This document shows, one piece after another, positions 36,301 through 44,166 of a stretch of 64,000 nucleotides of DNA. This DNA comes from Chitinophagaceae bacterium (lineage in GTDB: Bacteria > Bacteroidota > Bacteroidia > Chitinophagales > Chitinophagaceae). The notes beneath the pieces are model-generated. The model was not told the DNA's origin. It was given only the letters and a program-made list of their open reading frames with translations, and did no database searches. Position 1 is the stretch's first letter, and each line of letters begins with the position of its first letter. The stretch lies in the NCBI GenBank assembly GCA_024103425.1, contig JAGFIS010000033.1:54063-118062 (forward strand), given 5' to 3'. The translations under genes and the position numbers were made by a program.

Positions 36301-36416
36301 AGTTAAAATATTCATCATTTAAGTATCTGATTATCTATTGTTTAAATGCGTGAATTGTAATCTTATTTTGTATTTTTCATCTCTCTTGCTTGATTTTTGA
36401 GAGCTGGTTTAGGTAT

Positions 36417-38399
36417 TTACTCCTTCATCTTACCCGACTTAAACCGTTCGCTTGCAGTTTGGTAATAAGAGATTGTTTCGTTGACCAATTTACTGTCCTG
36501 GACTTTTAGTTCAATAAGCGATTGATCATCCTCTGATACCGTAAATTGTTTAACTCTTTTTCTGTCGTCAATTTGGGTAAATACATTGTTCTTAAGTGTT
36601 CCAAGTGTCCTGTAATTCCCGATAAAGGCGCGCTCTTCCTCCGGGTTTATTTTGTTGATATCTTTTCCGTATAGGGCTGTAGTATAGTTCCAGTTCAGAT
36701 ATCCAAAGAGTGTAGGCATCAGGTCTATTTGTGATGTCAGCCTGTCTATTTTTTGCGGTTCAGTAGAAAGATTATAGATAATAGCAGGAATGTGATGTTT
36801 GTCGATGTTGATTTCCCATTTCCCGGCACTGCCTGCACAATGGTCTGCTACGATTAAAAATACAGTGTTTTTAAACCACGGTTTTTGCTGTGCTTCAATG
36901 ATGAATTTCCTGAGAGCATAATCGGTGTACTTAACGGCTGCACTTCTTGTGCCCTGAGGCAGATCGATCTTGCCTTCCGGAAAAGTGTATGGCCTGTGGT
37001 TGGAAGTAGTCATAATGAATTGGAAAAACGGAGTGCCCTCAGTGCTGTTTTTATCTGCGTACTTGATTGCCTGCCGGTAGATGTCTTCATCGCAAATACC
37101 CCAGGCATTTTCAAAACTCACTTCATCATTAGGTATGTTGTACCTCTGAGTGCTGATTTTATCTGATAGCGGATTCCCCCGATTGCGATCGACAATATCA
37201 AATCCCTGCCCGCCAAAGAAGTTGTTCATGTTGTCGAAGTAACCGTCGCCACCGTATATAAAGTAGGGATGGTAATTCTTTTGCCGCAATATGGTGGCAA
37301 TGGAAAAAATATGATCGTTACCGGGCCTTCTTACAATACTGTTTCCCGGTGTCGGAGGCACGCAAAGTGTAAGTGCTTCCATTCCTCTTACTGTCCTGGT
37401 ACCTGTTGCGTATAAATTGGTAAAGAAAATACTTTCGTTCGCCAGGCTGTCATAAAAGGGGGTGATACCTTCTTCGTTGCCAAAGGCTTCCAGAAAATCA
37501 CCGCTGAAGCTTTCAATAGCAACAAGGATAATATTGGGATGCTTCTCTTCTCCGCCTTCTGTTATCCGGTTAATATTGTCCCATTGCGTTGATGTATATT
37601 GCTGATTGGTCTGCAAGAGGTTTTCTTTCACGATTCCATAAGCTTCCTTTTCATCGAGTGTGGGGTAGAATGTTGCATAATCCAGCTCGTTGGATCTGTA
37701 AGCGGCAAAGAATGAAAAAATACCATTTTTGCCGACCTCATTGATTACAAGATTGTTGCTGAAATCTGCCATCTTGTTGTTCAATGATTTTAATAAGACG
37801 AAGGCAACTCCCAATATCGCAATGGTATAAACAGCCCTGATGGCAATCGGACGTTTATCAGAAAAAGTACTCTTCAAAATACCCAATTTGCGCATCAGGA
37901 TAAAGGTGCCGATTACCATTGCTATCAATACTCCGATAATTAGCGGTAAGGGATACGACTCATTGATATTTGAAACTACTTCGTAAGTGTAGATCAGATA
38001 GTCGACAGCGATGAAGTTTAACCTCACGCCAAATTCCTCCCAGAAGGGATACTCGGACATCAGGCCAAAGTACATCAATATGAGAATGATTGACAGGTAG
38101 GTGTATGTGATGACTTTGTCGACCAAAGAACCAATCCATCTTTTGGGAAACAGCAACAGATAAACGGCATAAAGCAATACGAATGAAAGAGCGGCCGCAA
38201 CATCAAACGCAAAACCGGTAAGGAAAGCTCTCAGAATGTAAAGCAGATTAAAATCTGCATCCCGGGCCGACCAGATCACAAAGACAATCCTGCTGATGAA
38301 GGAAAAAACGAAAAAGATTCCGCAGACAGCAAAGAGTGCGGCAAACCTGCTTTTTCTCAGTTTACTGAAGATGTTTGTTACGCTGGTTTTAATGGACAT
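36417..38399 (-). CDS. LtaS-like membrane sulfatase-fold phosphotransferase
   Basis: A 660-residue polytopic membrane enzyme from the preferred ATG 38399; the frame extends upstream to 38462. Five transmembrane helices occupy about residues 20-220. The large extracytoplasmic alkaline phosphatase/sulfatase-fold domain starts at PNIILVAIESFSGDFLEAFG. The nucleophilic Thr is in ATGTRTVRGMEAL, and metal residues are in VADHCAGSAGK. In Firmicutes relatives make lipoteichoic acid; in Bacteroidota the family more likely transfers phosphoglycerol or phosphoethanolamine to membrane glycans, or is uncharacterised. It is monocistronic. Confidence 0.88.
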   Translation of the reverse strand: MSIKTSVTNIFSKLRKSRFAALFAVCGIFFVFSFISRIVFVIWSARDADFNLLYILRAFLTGFAFDVAAALSFVLLYAVYLLLFPKRWIGSLVDKVITYTYLSIILILMYFGLMSEYPFWEEFGVRLNFIAVDYLIYTYEVVSNINESYPLPLIIGVLIAMVIGTFILMRKLGILKSTFSDKRPIAIRAVYTIAILGVAFVLLKSLNNKMADFSNNLVINEVGKNGIFSFFAAYRSNELDYATFYPTLDEKEAYGIVKENLLQTNQQYTSTQWDNINRITEGGEEKHPNIILVAIESFSGDFLEAFGNEEGITPFYDSLANESIFFTNLYATGTRTVRGMEALTLCVPPTPGNSIVRRPGNDHIFSIATILRQKNYHPYFIYGGDGYFDNMNNFFGGQGFDIVDRNRGNPLSDKISTQRYNIPNDEVSFENAWGICDEDIYRQAIKYADKNSTEGTPFFQFIMTTSNHRPYTFPEGKIDLPQGTRSAAVKYTDYALRKFIIEAQQKPWFKNTVFLIVADHCAGSAGKWEINIDKHHIPAIIYNLSTEPQKIDRLTSQIDLMPTLFGYLNWNYTTALYGKDINKINPEEERAFIGNYRTLGTLKNNVFTQIDDRKRVKQFTVSEDDQSLIELKVQDSKLVNETISYYQTASERFKSGKMKE

Positions 38400-38556
38400 A
38401 CCTCGGGTTAGAATCGGGGTGCAAGTTAGATGGAAATCTTGAGTTCCAAAAAGTGACGACAAAACGGATAAGGTATTCCCTCTTCTATTCCACCCTGTTA
38501 CCTGAAATCTAAATTTACGGAATACAGCCTCTAGAGTATATTTTTCAATGCGGTTT

Positions 38557-39912
38557 CTACTTCGCCAGACTCTGTATCAGATCGTATTTGGTGATGATGT
38601 GGTACTCGCCGGTCTCATCTTTACTCAACACTGCCCCGTTTTGTTTGGAGATGAGATGACTGATATTGTCGACAGATAAGTCAAAGTTTACAACAGGGTA
38701 AGGTTGTTCCATGATAGAAGAAACGGGCTGGTCTTTGATTTCAGCATTCTCGATAACCTTATTAAACAAACCGCTTTCGCTTATGGAGCCGACAAATCCT
38801 TCTCCGTTTTGAACCGGCAGGTTAGAGATGTCATGTTTTTTCATGATGTCTATTGCTTCTGCCACTGTCTGCGAAGGTTTAATGGTTACCAATTTTTGTG
38901 CGGCACGGGCATTCACCAGGTCTTTAAAAGTTTTCACATCAAGGAAACCTCTCTCCATCATCCATTGGTCATTATAAATTTTGGCTACATAGCGGCTCCC
39001 GTGATCATGAAAGATGCATACTACGAGATCATCCGGCTTCAGTTGGTCTTTCAACTGCATCACACCCTGTAAGCAACTTCCTGCGCTGTATCCCACGAAG
39101 ATGCCTTCTTCTTTGGAGATTCTTCTTGCCATAACGGCACCGTCTTTATCGGTTACTTTTTCAAAGTGGTCGATATATTGCATGTCGTAGTTGGCAGGTA
39201 CGAAGTCTTCACCAAATCCCTCACTTATATACGGGTACACCTCGTTTTCATCAATTTCTCCTGTATCAAAGTATTTTTTTAGAAGCGATCCATATGTGTC
39301 GATAGCCCATACCTTAATGTTCGGATTCTTCTCTTTCAAATATTTACCTGTTCCCACTATAGTACCTCCCGTTCCTGCTGCCACAACAAGGTGGGTGATT
39401 TTTCCTTCTGTCTGTTCCCAGATTTCAGGCCCCGTCTGTTCGTAGTGTGCCAGCCTGTTGGCTAAGTTGTCATACTGGTTTACATACCATGAATTCGGAA
39501 TTTCAGTGGCCAGTCTTTTGGATACAGAATAATAAGAGCGCGGATCATCGGGTTCTACATTGGTAGGGCATACAATCACTTCGGCACCCAGAGCCTTCAG
39601 GATATCTGCCTTTTCTTTGGATTGCTTATCGGTAGTGGTAAAGATACATTTATATCCTTTGATGATGGCAGCCATTGCCAGTCCCATACCGGTATTACCC
39701 GATGTGCCTTCGATGATAGTGCCCCCCGGTTTGATCTTACCTTCTGCTTCCGCAACTTCCAGCATCTTAAGCGCCATTCTGTCTTTGATAGAGTTACCCG
39801 GATTAAAATATTCCACCTTGGCGAGTACCGTGCAAGGCAGATTTTTTGTGATATTATTGATTTTAACCAGCGGGGTGTTTCCAATAGTTTCCAGAATATT
39901 ATTTTGCCACAT
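38557..39912 (-). CDS. PLP-dependent cystathionine beta-synthase/cysteine synthase with C-terminal CBS pair
   Basis: A 451-residue fold-type II PLP enzyme. K43 in NPGNSIKDRMAL is the Schiff-base lysine, EGTSGNTGMGLA binds the substrate carboxylate and GTGGTIVGTGKYLK the cofactor phosphate. A tandem CBS module follows at about 335-451, with THE pattern AAQKLVTIKPSQTVAEAI and the second unit starting near QPVSSIMEQPYPVV. It condenses serine (or O-acetylserine) with homocysteine or sulfide in cysteine synthesis. The domain order is that of eukaryotic-type CBS without the haem domain; the CBS pair may bind an adenosyl regulator. Confidence 0.88.
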   Translation of the reverse strand: MWQNNILETIGNTPLVKINNITKNLPCTVLAKVEYFNPGNSIKDRMALKMLEVAEAEGKIKPGGTIIEGTSGNTGMGLAMAAIIKGYKCIFTTTDKQSKEKADILKALGAEVIVCPTNVEPDDPRSYYSVSKRLATEIPNSWYVNQYDNLANRLAHYEQTGPEIWEQTEGKITHLVVAAGTGGTIVGTGKYLKEKNPNIKVWAIDTYGSLLKKYFDTGEIDENEVYPYISEGFGEDFVPANYDMQYIDHFEKVTDKDGAVMARRISKEEGIFVGYSAGSCLQGVMQLKDQLKPDDLVVCIFHDHGSRYVAKIYNDQWMMERGFLDVKTFKDLVNARAAQKLVTIKPSQTVAEAIDIMKKHDISNLPVQNGEGFVGSISESGLFNKVIENAEIKDQPVSSIMEQPYPVVNFDLSVDNISHLISKQNGAVLSKDETGEYHIITKYDLIQSLAK

Positions 39913-39932
39913 GACCTTTAATTTTTGTTGCG

Positions 39933-39940
39933 CAAAGGTA
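39933..39940 (-). promoter_or_regulatory. -7 promoter element of the beta-synthase gene
   Basis: Minus-strand TACCTTTG matches TAnnTTTG 20 bp upstream of the ATG, giving a short leader as at rpsT. No clear -33 box. Confidence 0.5.
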
Positions 39941-40057
39941 CATTTTTATACCCGAAGAACAGGGTGGAGATACTGCTCGGAATGTCTTTCTTTTGTAAAT
40001 TATTGAGGATCAAAATGTCTTATTCATTTGTTATCTTGAGCCGCAACTTTTTTAAAA

Positions 40058-41476
40058 ATGAACAGAAGAAAATTTATCGGACTTTCAACAGCAGCCGGTT
40101 TGTCAACAATAATCCCACAGAGTGGTTATTCGTTTTTTGCTGATGATTTTCCTGTAGTACGGATTCCGAAGAGTGAACGCAATTTTACCAGTCCGGCTAT
40201 TGAAAAGATTATAGAAGAAGTATCGAAAAATATCCGCAACAAGGAGATGGCGTGGTTGTTCAACAATTGCTTTCCCAATACGCTCGATACGACGGTTGAC
40301 TTTGAGATGATTAATGGCAAGCCGGATACGTTTGTGATTACCGGTGATATAGATGCCATGTGGTTACGCGACAGCAGTGCGCAGGTGTGGCCGTATCTGA
40401 CTTTGTGTAAAGAAGATAAGAATTTACAATTGCTGATAAAAGGTGTTATCAACCGCCAGATGCACTTTATCATTAAGGATCCGTATGCTAATGCCTTCTA
40501 TAAAGATTTGAATAAAGTGAGTGAGTGGAAGGAGACTGACATCACCGAAATGAAGCCCGGTGTACACGAGCGTAAATGGGAGATCGACAGCCTTTGTTAC
40601 CCGATCCGCCTTTCTTATGGTTATTGGAAGGAGACAGGTGACAGCTCGGTTTTTGATAAAGAGTGGCAACACGCGATGAGTCTGGTCCTAAAGACTTTTA
40701 AAGAACAGCAACGCAAAAACGGCAAAGGGCCTTATTCCTTCCAAAGGCAGACTGCCTGGGCTACTGATGGTGTAATGCTGGCAGGGTATGGCTATCCCGT
40801 AAAACCTAACGGATTGATATGCTCCACTTTTCGCCCGAGCGATGATGCCACCATCTTTGCCTACCTGATCCCTTCGAACTTTTTCGCATTGGTATCCCTC
40901 AAACAGCTGATGGAGATTACAAAGGAAATCGGTAATCATGATTTGGCTGATGAAGCAGGAGCACTGGGTTTGGAAGTCGGACTCGCCTTGAGCAAATACT
41001 CAGAGGCACCGTATGCTAACAGCAAAATCTATGCTTACGAGGTGAATGGTTACGGAAGTTTCAATCTGATGGATGATGCAAATGTGCCATCATTATTGTC
41101 ATTGCCTTATCTGGGAGCAGTACCGGTGGATGATCCCACTTATCAGCGTACGCGTAAATACATTTTGTCTGAAGACAATCCTTTCTTCTTTAAGGGTACA
41201 GTGGGAGAGGGTATCGGTAGCCCGCATACATTACTAAACATGATTTGGCCAATTGGAATTACTATGCGGGCACTGACATCAACTGATGATAATGAAATCA
41301 GAAAGTGTCTTTCTATGCTTCAGAAATCGCATGCAGGTACAGGCTTTATGCACGAGTCGTTTAATGAGAATGATGCATCCAACTTCACCAGGAAGTGGTT
41401 TGCCTGGGCGAATACTTTATTCGGGGAGTTAGTGTTGAAGACATACAGGGAAAAACCTTATTTGCTGAACACCTAA
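40058..41476 (+). CDS. GH125 exo-alpha-mannosidase with twin-arginine-type signal
   Basis: A 472-residue metal-independent alpha-mannosidase family enzyme; GH125 members usually remove alpha-1,6-linked mannose. The start MNRRKFIGLSTAAGLS has the RR-x-F-I pattern of a Tat signal, so the enzyme is probably exported folded. Family motifs are DIDAMWLRDSSAQVWPY, FRPSDDATIFAYLIPSN and FFKGTVGEGIGSPHT with candidate catalytic acid residues. It stands alone, about 17 kb from the GH3 gene of the beta-mannan cluster, and is not obviously part of it. Its stop overlaps the convergent small-protein gene by 4 bp. Confidence 0.92.
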   Translation: MNRRKFIGLSTAAGLSTIIPQSGYSFFADDFPVVRIPKSERNFTSPAIEKIIEEVSKNIRNKEMAWLFNNCFPNTLDTTVDFEMINGKPDTFVITGDIDAMWLRDSSAQVWPYLTLCKEDKNLQLLIKGVINRQMHFIIKDPYANAFYKDLNKVSEWKETDITEMKPGVHERKWEIDSLCYPIRLSYGYWKETGDSSVFDKEWQHAMSLVLKTFKEQQRKNGKGPYSFQRQTAWATDGVMLAGYGYPVKPNGLICSTFRPSDDATIFAYLIPSNFFALVSLKQLMEITKEIGNHDLADEAGALGLEVGLALSKYSEAPYANSKIYAYEVNGYGSFNLMDDANVPSLLSLPYLGAVPVDDPTYQRTRKYILSEDNPFFFKGTVGEGIGSPHTLLNMIWPIGITMRALTSTDDNEIRKCLSMLQKSHAGTGFMHESFNENDASNFTRKWFAWANTLFGELVLKTYREKPYLLNT

Positions 41477-41898
41477 GCGCCTTTCTTCTTTGGCTTTTTG
41501 GTTTTTACTTTAGGTTTGTTCATCCTGAGATCCCGCCAGATTTCTTCTTCTGATTTCAGATCGGGATCAGCCTTCTGTTTGATGTATATATCAAATTCTT
41601 TCACAATTGCCGGATTACTTCTGAGAACTGCCTTAATGGTTACTTTCTTCTTTGTAAAGTCTGCCGGGATGAACAGTGAGTTGCCGTAAAAAGTACCATC
41701 GGAGGCGGAGAATTTGATGTGTGATGAGTCTAATGGCAGATATCTTCCGTTTTCTAATTTGCCATCGATATTAATATAGTTGTAAGTACCTCTTTTGAGG
41801 CTGTCTGTATAAAGATGAATATAGATACTATCGATTTTTTGGGCACCTGCAAATATCGCTGCCATCATAAAAAAAATGCTGAGTATAAGTGCTTTCAA
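41473..41898 (-). CDS. Small secreted protein with Lys-rich tail, function unknown
   Basis: With a TTG start at 41898 it encodes 141 residues: signal peptide LKALILSIFFMMAAIFAGAQ (initiator Met in place of the Leu), a beta-rich domain of about 95 residues (HIKFSASDGTFYGNSLFIPADF), and a basic tail NKPKVKTKKPKKKG. I do not recognise the family. The open frame continues upstream to 42129, but that would run across the trp leader, promoter and attenuator on the other strand and would put the signal sequence in mid-protein. ATG at 41868 is another option. Confidence 0.65.
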   Translation of the reverse strand: MKALILSIFFMMAAIFAGAQKIDSIYIHLYTDSLKRGTYNYINIDGKLENGRYLPLDSSHIKFSASDGTFYGNSLFIPADFTKKKVTIKAVLRSNPAIVKEFDIYIKQKADPDLKSEEEIWRDLRMNKPKVKTKKPKKKGA

Positions 41899-41988
41899 TT
41901 TGTTTTTTCCTTTTTCGTTTACTGTGACGGCCAATCTGGTCCAAAGTTGAATCAGCGATGGAAGAAATTTCTTAATTTTTAAAAAATT

Positions 41989-42019
41989 TTTGGAATTTAA
42001 TTTTTTCCTTCCATCTTTG
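41989..42019 (+). promoter_or_regulatory. Promoter of the trp operon
   Basis: TTTG (41989-41992) and CATCTTTG (42012-42019, one base from TAnnTTTG) are spaced by 19 nt, the expected Bacteroidota -33/-7 geometry. Transcription should start around 42024-42027, only a few bases before the leader-peptide ATG. Confidence 0.7.
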
Positions 42020-42027
42020 TCCTGCAA

Positions 42028-42090
42028 ATGAAGATACAAAATACATACAATAGCTGGTGGTGGCAGACAATGAGTTTCATTGTGCCCTGA
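42028..42090 (+). CDS. trpL: trp operon leader peptide with Trp-Trp-Trp
   Basis: A 20-codon open frame reads MKIQNTYNSWWWQTMSFIVP and stops with TGA at 42088-42090. Residues 10-12 are three consecutive TGG Trp codons (42055-42063). It lies between a good promoter and an intrinsic terminator ahead of trpE, and its stop codon falls in RNA segment 2 of the attenuator. Three adjacent Trp codons in a 20-codon frame are very unlikely by chance. Its role is to sense charged tRNA-Trp by ribosome stalling, not to make a functional protein. The predicted transcript has almost no 5' untranslated region, so initiation may be leaderless. Confidence 0.9.
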   Translation: MKIQNTYNSWWWQTMSFIVP

Positions 42091-42147
42091 TGCTATGCGT
42101 GTATTCAAGATAATGTCAAGCCCCGGCACAATTGTCGGGGTTTTTTT
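42055..42147 (+). promoter_or_regulatory. Transcription attenuator of the trp operon
   Basis: Mutually exclusive RNA structures can be read directly. The 1:2 hairpin is GGCA (42062-42065) with TGCC (42083-42086) plus CAATG (42068-42072) with CATTG (42078-42082). The 2:3 antiterminator is ATTGTGCC (42079-42086) with GGCACAAT (42125-42132), 8 perfect pairs. The 3:4 terminator is 42121-42128 with 42133-42140. Stalling at the Trp codons (42055-42063) would cover segment 1 and free segment 2 for the antiterminator. With enough Trp the ribosome reaches the stop at 42088 and covers segment 2, so the terminator forms. Rfam has a Bacteroid-trp leader motif by my recollection; this may be a member. Confidence 0.88.
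42121..42147 (+). terminator. Attenuator terminator hairpin before trpE
   Basis: CCCCGGCA (42121-42128) pairs with TGTCGGGG (42133-42140) with one G-U pair, tetraloop CAAT, then seven Ts (42141-42147). The trpE ATG is 16 bp further on. Confidence 0.92.
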
Positions 42148-42163
42148 ATATCAAATTTGAAGA

Positions 42164-43600
42164 ATGAATAAGATTAAAGTAACAACAACAAAAAAAAAGT
42201 TTCTCGCCGATCTCTATACACCCGTGGGGATTTACCTGAGACTGCGAGATCGATTTCGCGATACAATTTTGCTGGAGAGCGGCGACTCACATGCCGGTGA
42301 GCAGAGTTTCAGCTTTATAGGTATCAACGCTATCGCAGGTATCGAGGTGAAGAACGGAAAGCAAATTGAATTCAAATATCCCAATCAGGATGCACAAAAA
42401 GAGGTTATAACCCCTGGCAGGAAGATTGCCGACAGTATCAGGAATTTTATGGAGCGATTCGAGTTCAATGAGGTAGCCAACCCGGTTAAAACCGCTCAGA
42501 GTATCTTCGGATATATCACTCACGACGCAGTTCAATTTTTTGAGACAGTGAAGTTCAAATATTCAGGCTCTCTTGATACTCCTTTGATTCCTCTGATGCG
42601 CTATCGTTTTTTTCAATACGTAATTATCATAAGCCATTATAAAAATGAACTGTATCTGTGTGAAAACAAGGTTACAGGTGTGGAAAGCCAGGTGGAGGCA
42701 GTAGAAAGTGCCATCCACAGCCGTGATGTACCGCGTTTTCCATTTGAATTAAGAGGTGAAGAGGTAGCAGACATTACTGATAAAACCTATCTCGACATGG
42801 TACAAAAAGGAATTCAGAGTTGTGCAAGAGGGGATGTTTTTCAGATTGTGGTTAGCCGCAATTTTCATCGTGGATTTACAGGCGATGAGTTTAATGTCTA
42901 TCGTGCATTGCGCAATATTAATCCCAGTCCGTACTTATTTTATTTTGACTTTGGCGATTACCGTTTGTTTGGAAGCAGCCCGGAAAGCCATTTGATAGTG
43001 AAGAATGGCAAAGCCATCATTCACCCGATTGCAGGTACATTCAAGAGGACAGGGGTTGATGAAGAAGATCAGAAGCTTGCAGAAAAATTGAAACACGATA
43101 AGAAAGAATTAGCAGAGCATGTGATGCTTGTGGATCTTGCCCGAAATGATCTGGGTATCACCTGTGATGACGTAGAGGTGAGCAGCTTTTGCCAGGTACA
43201 ATATTTTAGCCATGTAATTCACCTGGTGAGTGAAGTAAGGGCGACCGTGAGAGACGAAGTGAATCCGGTGGAATTGATAACCTCTACTTTTCCGGCGGGA
43301 ACATTAAGCGGTGCTCCCAAGTACAGGGCATTGGAATTGATTGACGAATATGAGAGAAACAGCAGAAGCTACTATGGTGGCTGTATTGGGATGATTGGTT
43401 TTGACGGCAGCAGCAATCATGCGGTAACCATTCGCACTTTCCTCAGCAAAGATAACGAGCTGCACTACCGCGCAGGTGCAGGTGTAACTTTCCTGAGTAA
43501 TCCTCAAAATGAACTGCAGGAAGTAAAAAACAAATTAGGAGCATTGACCATGGCCCTTCAACAGGCACAAAGTACGAAAGATGAAAATATTGTTATTTGA
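42164..43600 (+). CDS. trpE: Anthranilate synthase component I
   Basis: A 478-residue enzyme that forms anthranilate from chorismate with ammonia supplied by TrpG. The N-terminal regulatory region has ILLESGDSHAGEQSFSFIGI, including the LLES motif that binds feedback tryptophan. The C-terminal chorismate-binding domain has FQIVVSRNF, SPESHLIVKNGK, PIAGTFKRTG, LARNDLG and TSTFPAGTLSGAPKYRA. So both feedback inhibition and attenuation are expected. Its last 20 bases overlap the start of trpG, implying translational coupling. Confidence 0.97.
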   Translation: MNKIKVTTTKKKFLADLYTPVGIYLRLRDRFRDTILLESGDSHAGEQSFSFIGINAIAGIEVKNGKQIEFKYPNQDAQKEVITPGRKIADSIRNFMERFEFNEVANPVKTAQSIFGYITHDAVQFFETVKFKYSGSLDTPLIPLMRYRFFQYVIIISHYKNELYLCENKVTGVESQVEAVESAIHSRDVPRFPFELRGEEVADITDKTYLDMVQKGIQSCARGDVFQIVVSRNFHRGFTGDEFNVYRALRNINPSPYLFYFDFGDYRLFGSSPESHLIVKNGKAIIHPIAGTFKRTGVDEEDQKLAEKLKHDKKELAEHVMLVDLARNDLGITCDDVEVSSFCQVQYFSHVIHLVSEVRATVRDEVNPVELITSTFPAGTLSGAPKYRALELIDEYERNSRSYYGGCIGMIGFDGSSNHAVTIRTFLSKDNELHYRAGAGVTFLSNPQNELQEVKNKLGALTMALQQAQSTKDENIVI

Positions 43601-44159
43601 TAATTATGATTCCTTTACCTACAACCTGTACCATTGTTTAAAGAGGCACACAAGTGCTGATATTGATGTGACTCGTAATGATAAAATCACACTGGCAGAG
43701 GTAGGAAAATATGATAAGATTTTACTCTCTCCCGGCCCGGGGCTGCCTGCAGAAAGCGGTATCCTGCTTCCATTAATAGAAGAATATGCGGCAACTAAGT
43801 CGATCCTGGGCGTATGTCTGGGTGAACAGGCGATAGGTGAGAGTTTCGGCGCTAAGTTGATCAATCTTCCGGGAGTATTCCACGGGGTGGCAACCTTCAT
43901 CCATCAGATCAAGAGGAAAATGCAGAAGAATGACATTTTGAAAGGACTGCCGGAAACTTTTGAAGCCGGACGGTATCACTCGTGGGCTGTGAGCCGAGAA
44001 AATTTTCCTCAGGAATTAGAGATTACTGCCGAGGATGACAATGGAGAAATCATGGCATTGAGACACAAGAAATATGATGTGCAGGGTGTGCAGTTTCATC
44101 CGGAAAGTGTACTGACACCTCTCGGAAATGAGATAATAAAAAATTGGTTGAATCAATAA
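43581..44159 (+). CDS. trpG: Anthranilate synthase component II (glutamine amidotransferase)
   Basis: A 192-residue class I glutaminase that feeds ammonia to TrpE. Motifs are LLFDNYDSFTYNL, LSPGPGLPAESG, the nucleophile Cys in ILGVCLGEQAIGE, and the His-Glu pair in VQFHPESVLTPLG. There is no fusion to trpD. It starts inside the end of trpE (20-bp overlap) and ends 7 bp before trpD. In some bacteria the same subunit also serves p-aminobenzoate synthesis; a trp-only role cannot be proven. Confidence 0.96.
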   Translation: MKILLFDNYDSFTYNLYHCLKRHTSADIDVTRNDKITLAEVGKYDKILLSPGPGLPAESGILLPLIEEYAATKSILGVCLGEQAIGESFGAKLINLPGVFHGVATFIHQIKRKMQKNDILKGLPETFEAGRYHSWAVSRENFPQELEITAEDDNGEIMALRHKKYDVQGVQFHPESVLTPLGNEIIKNWLNQ

Positions 44160-44166
44160 AAGATGA

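Larger units (their letters stand above)
35872..36416. other. 545-bp convergent intergenic region with palindromes
   Basis: It follows the M14 gene (+) and the LtaS-like gene (-), both of which end here. Small open frames on both strands (35937-36161 minus, 35944-36135 plus) show no family resemblance. The part from about 36170 to 36310 is structured: a terminator-like palindrome (36200-36235) and a 7-bp hairpin (36283-36300). A small RNA is possible but unproven. Confidence 0.5.

Noticed and set aside
38557..39912. Plain cysteine synthase (CysK) call
   Set aside because: The C-terminal tandem CBS module indicates the cystathionine beta-synthase-type architecture, though cysteine synthase activity is not excluded.
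41899..42129. N-terminal extension of the small minus-strand protein gene
   Set aside because: It would cover the trp promoter, leader peptide and attenuator and put the signal sequence in mid-protein.
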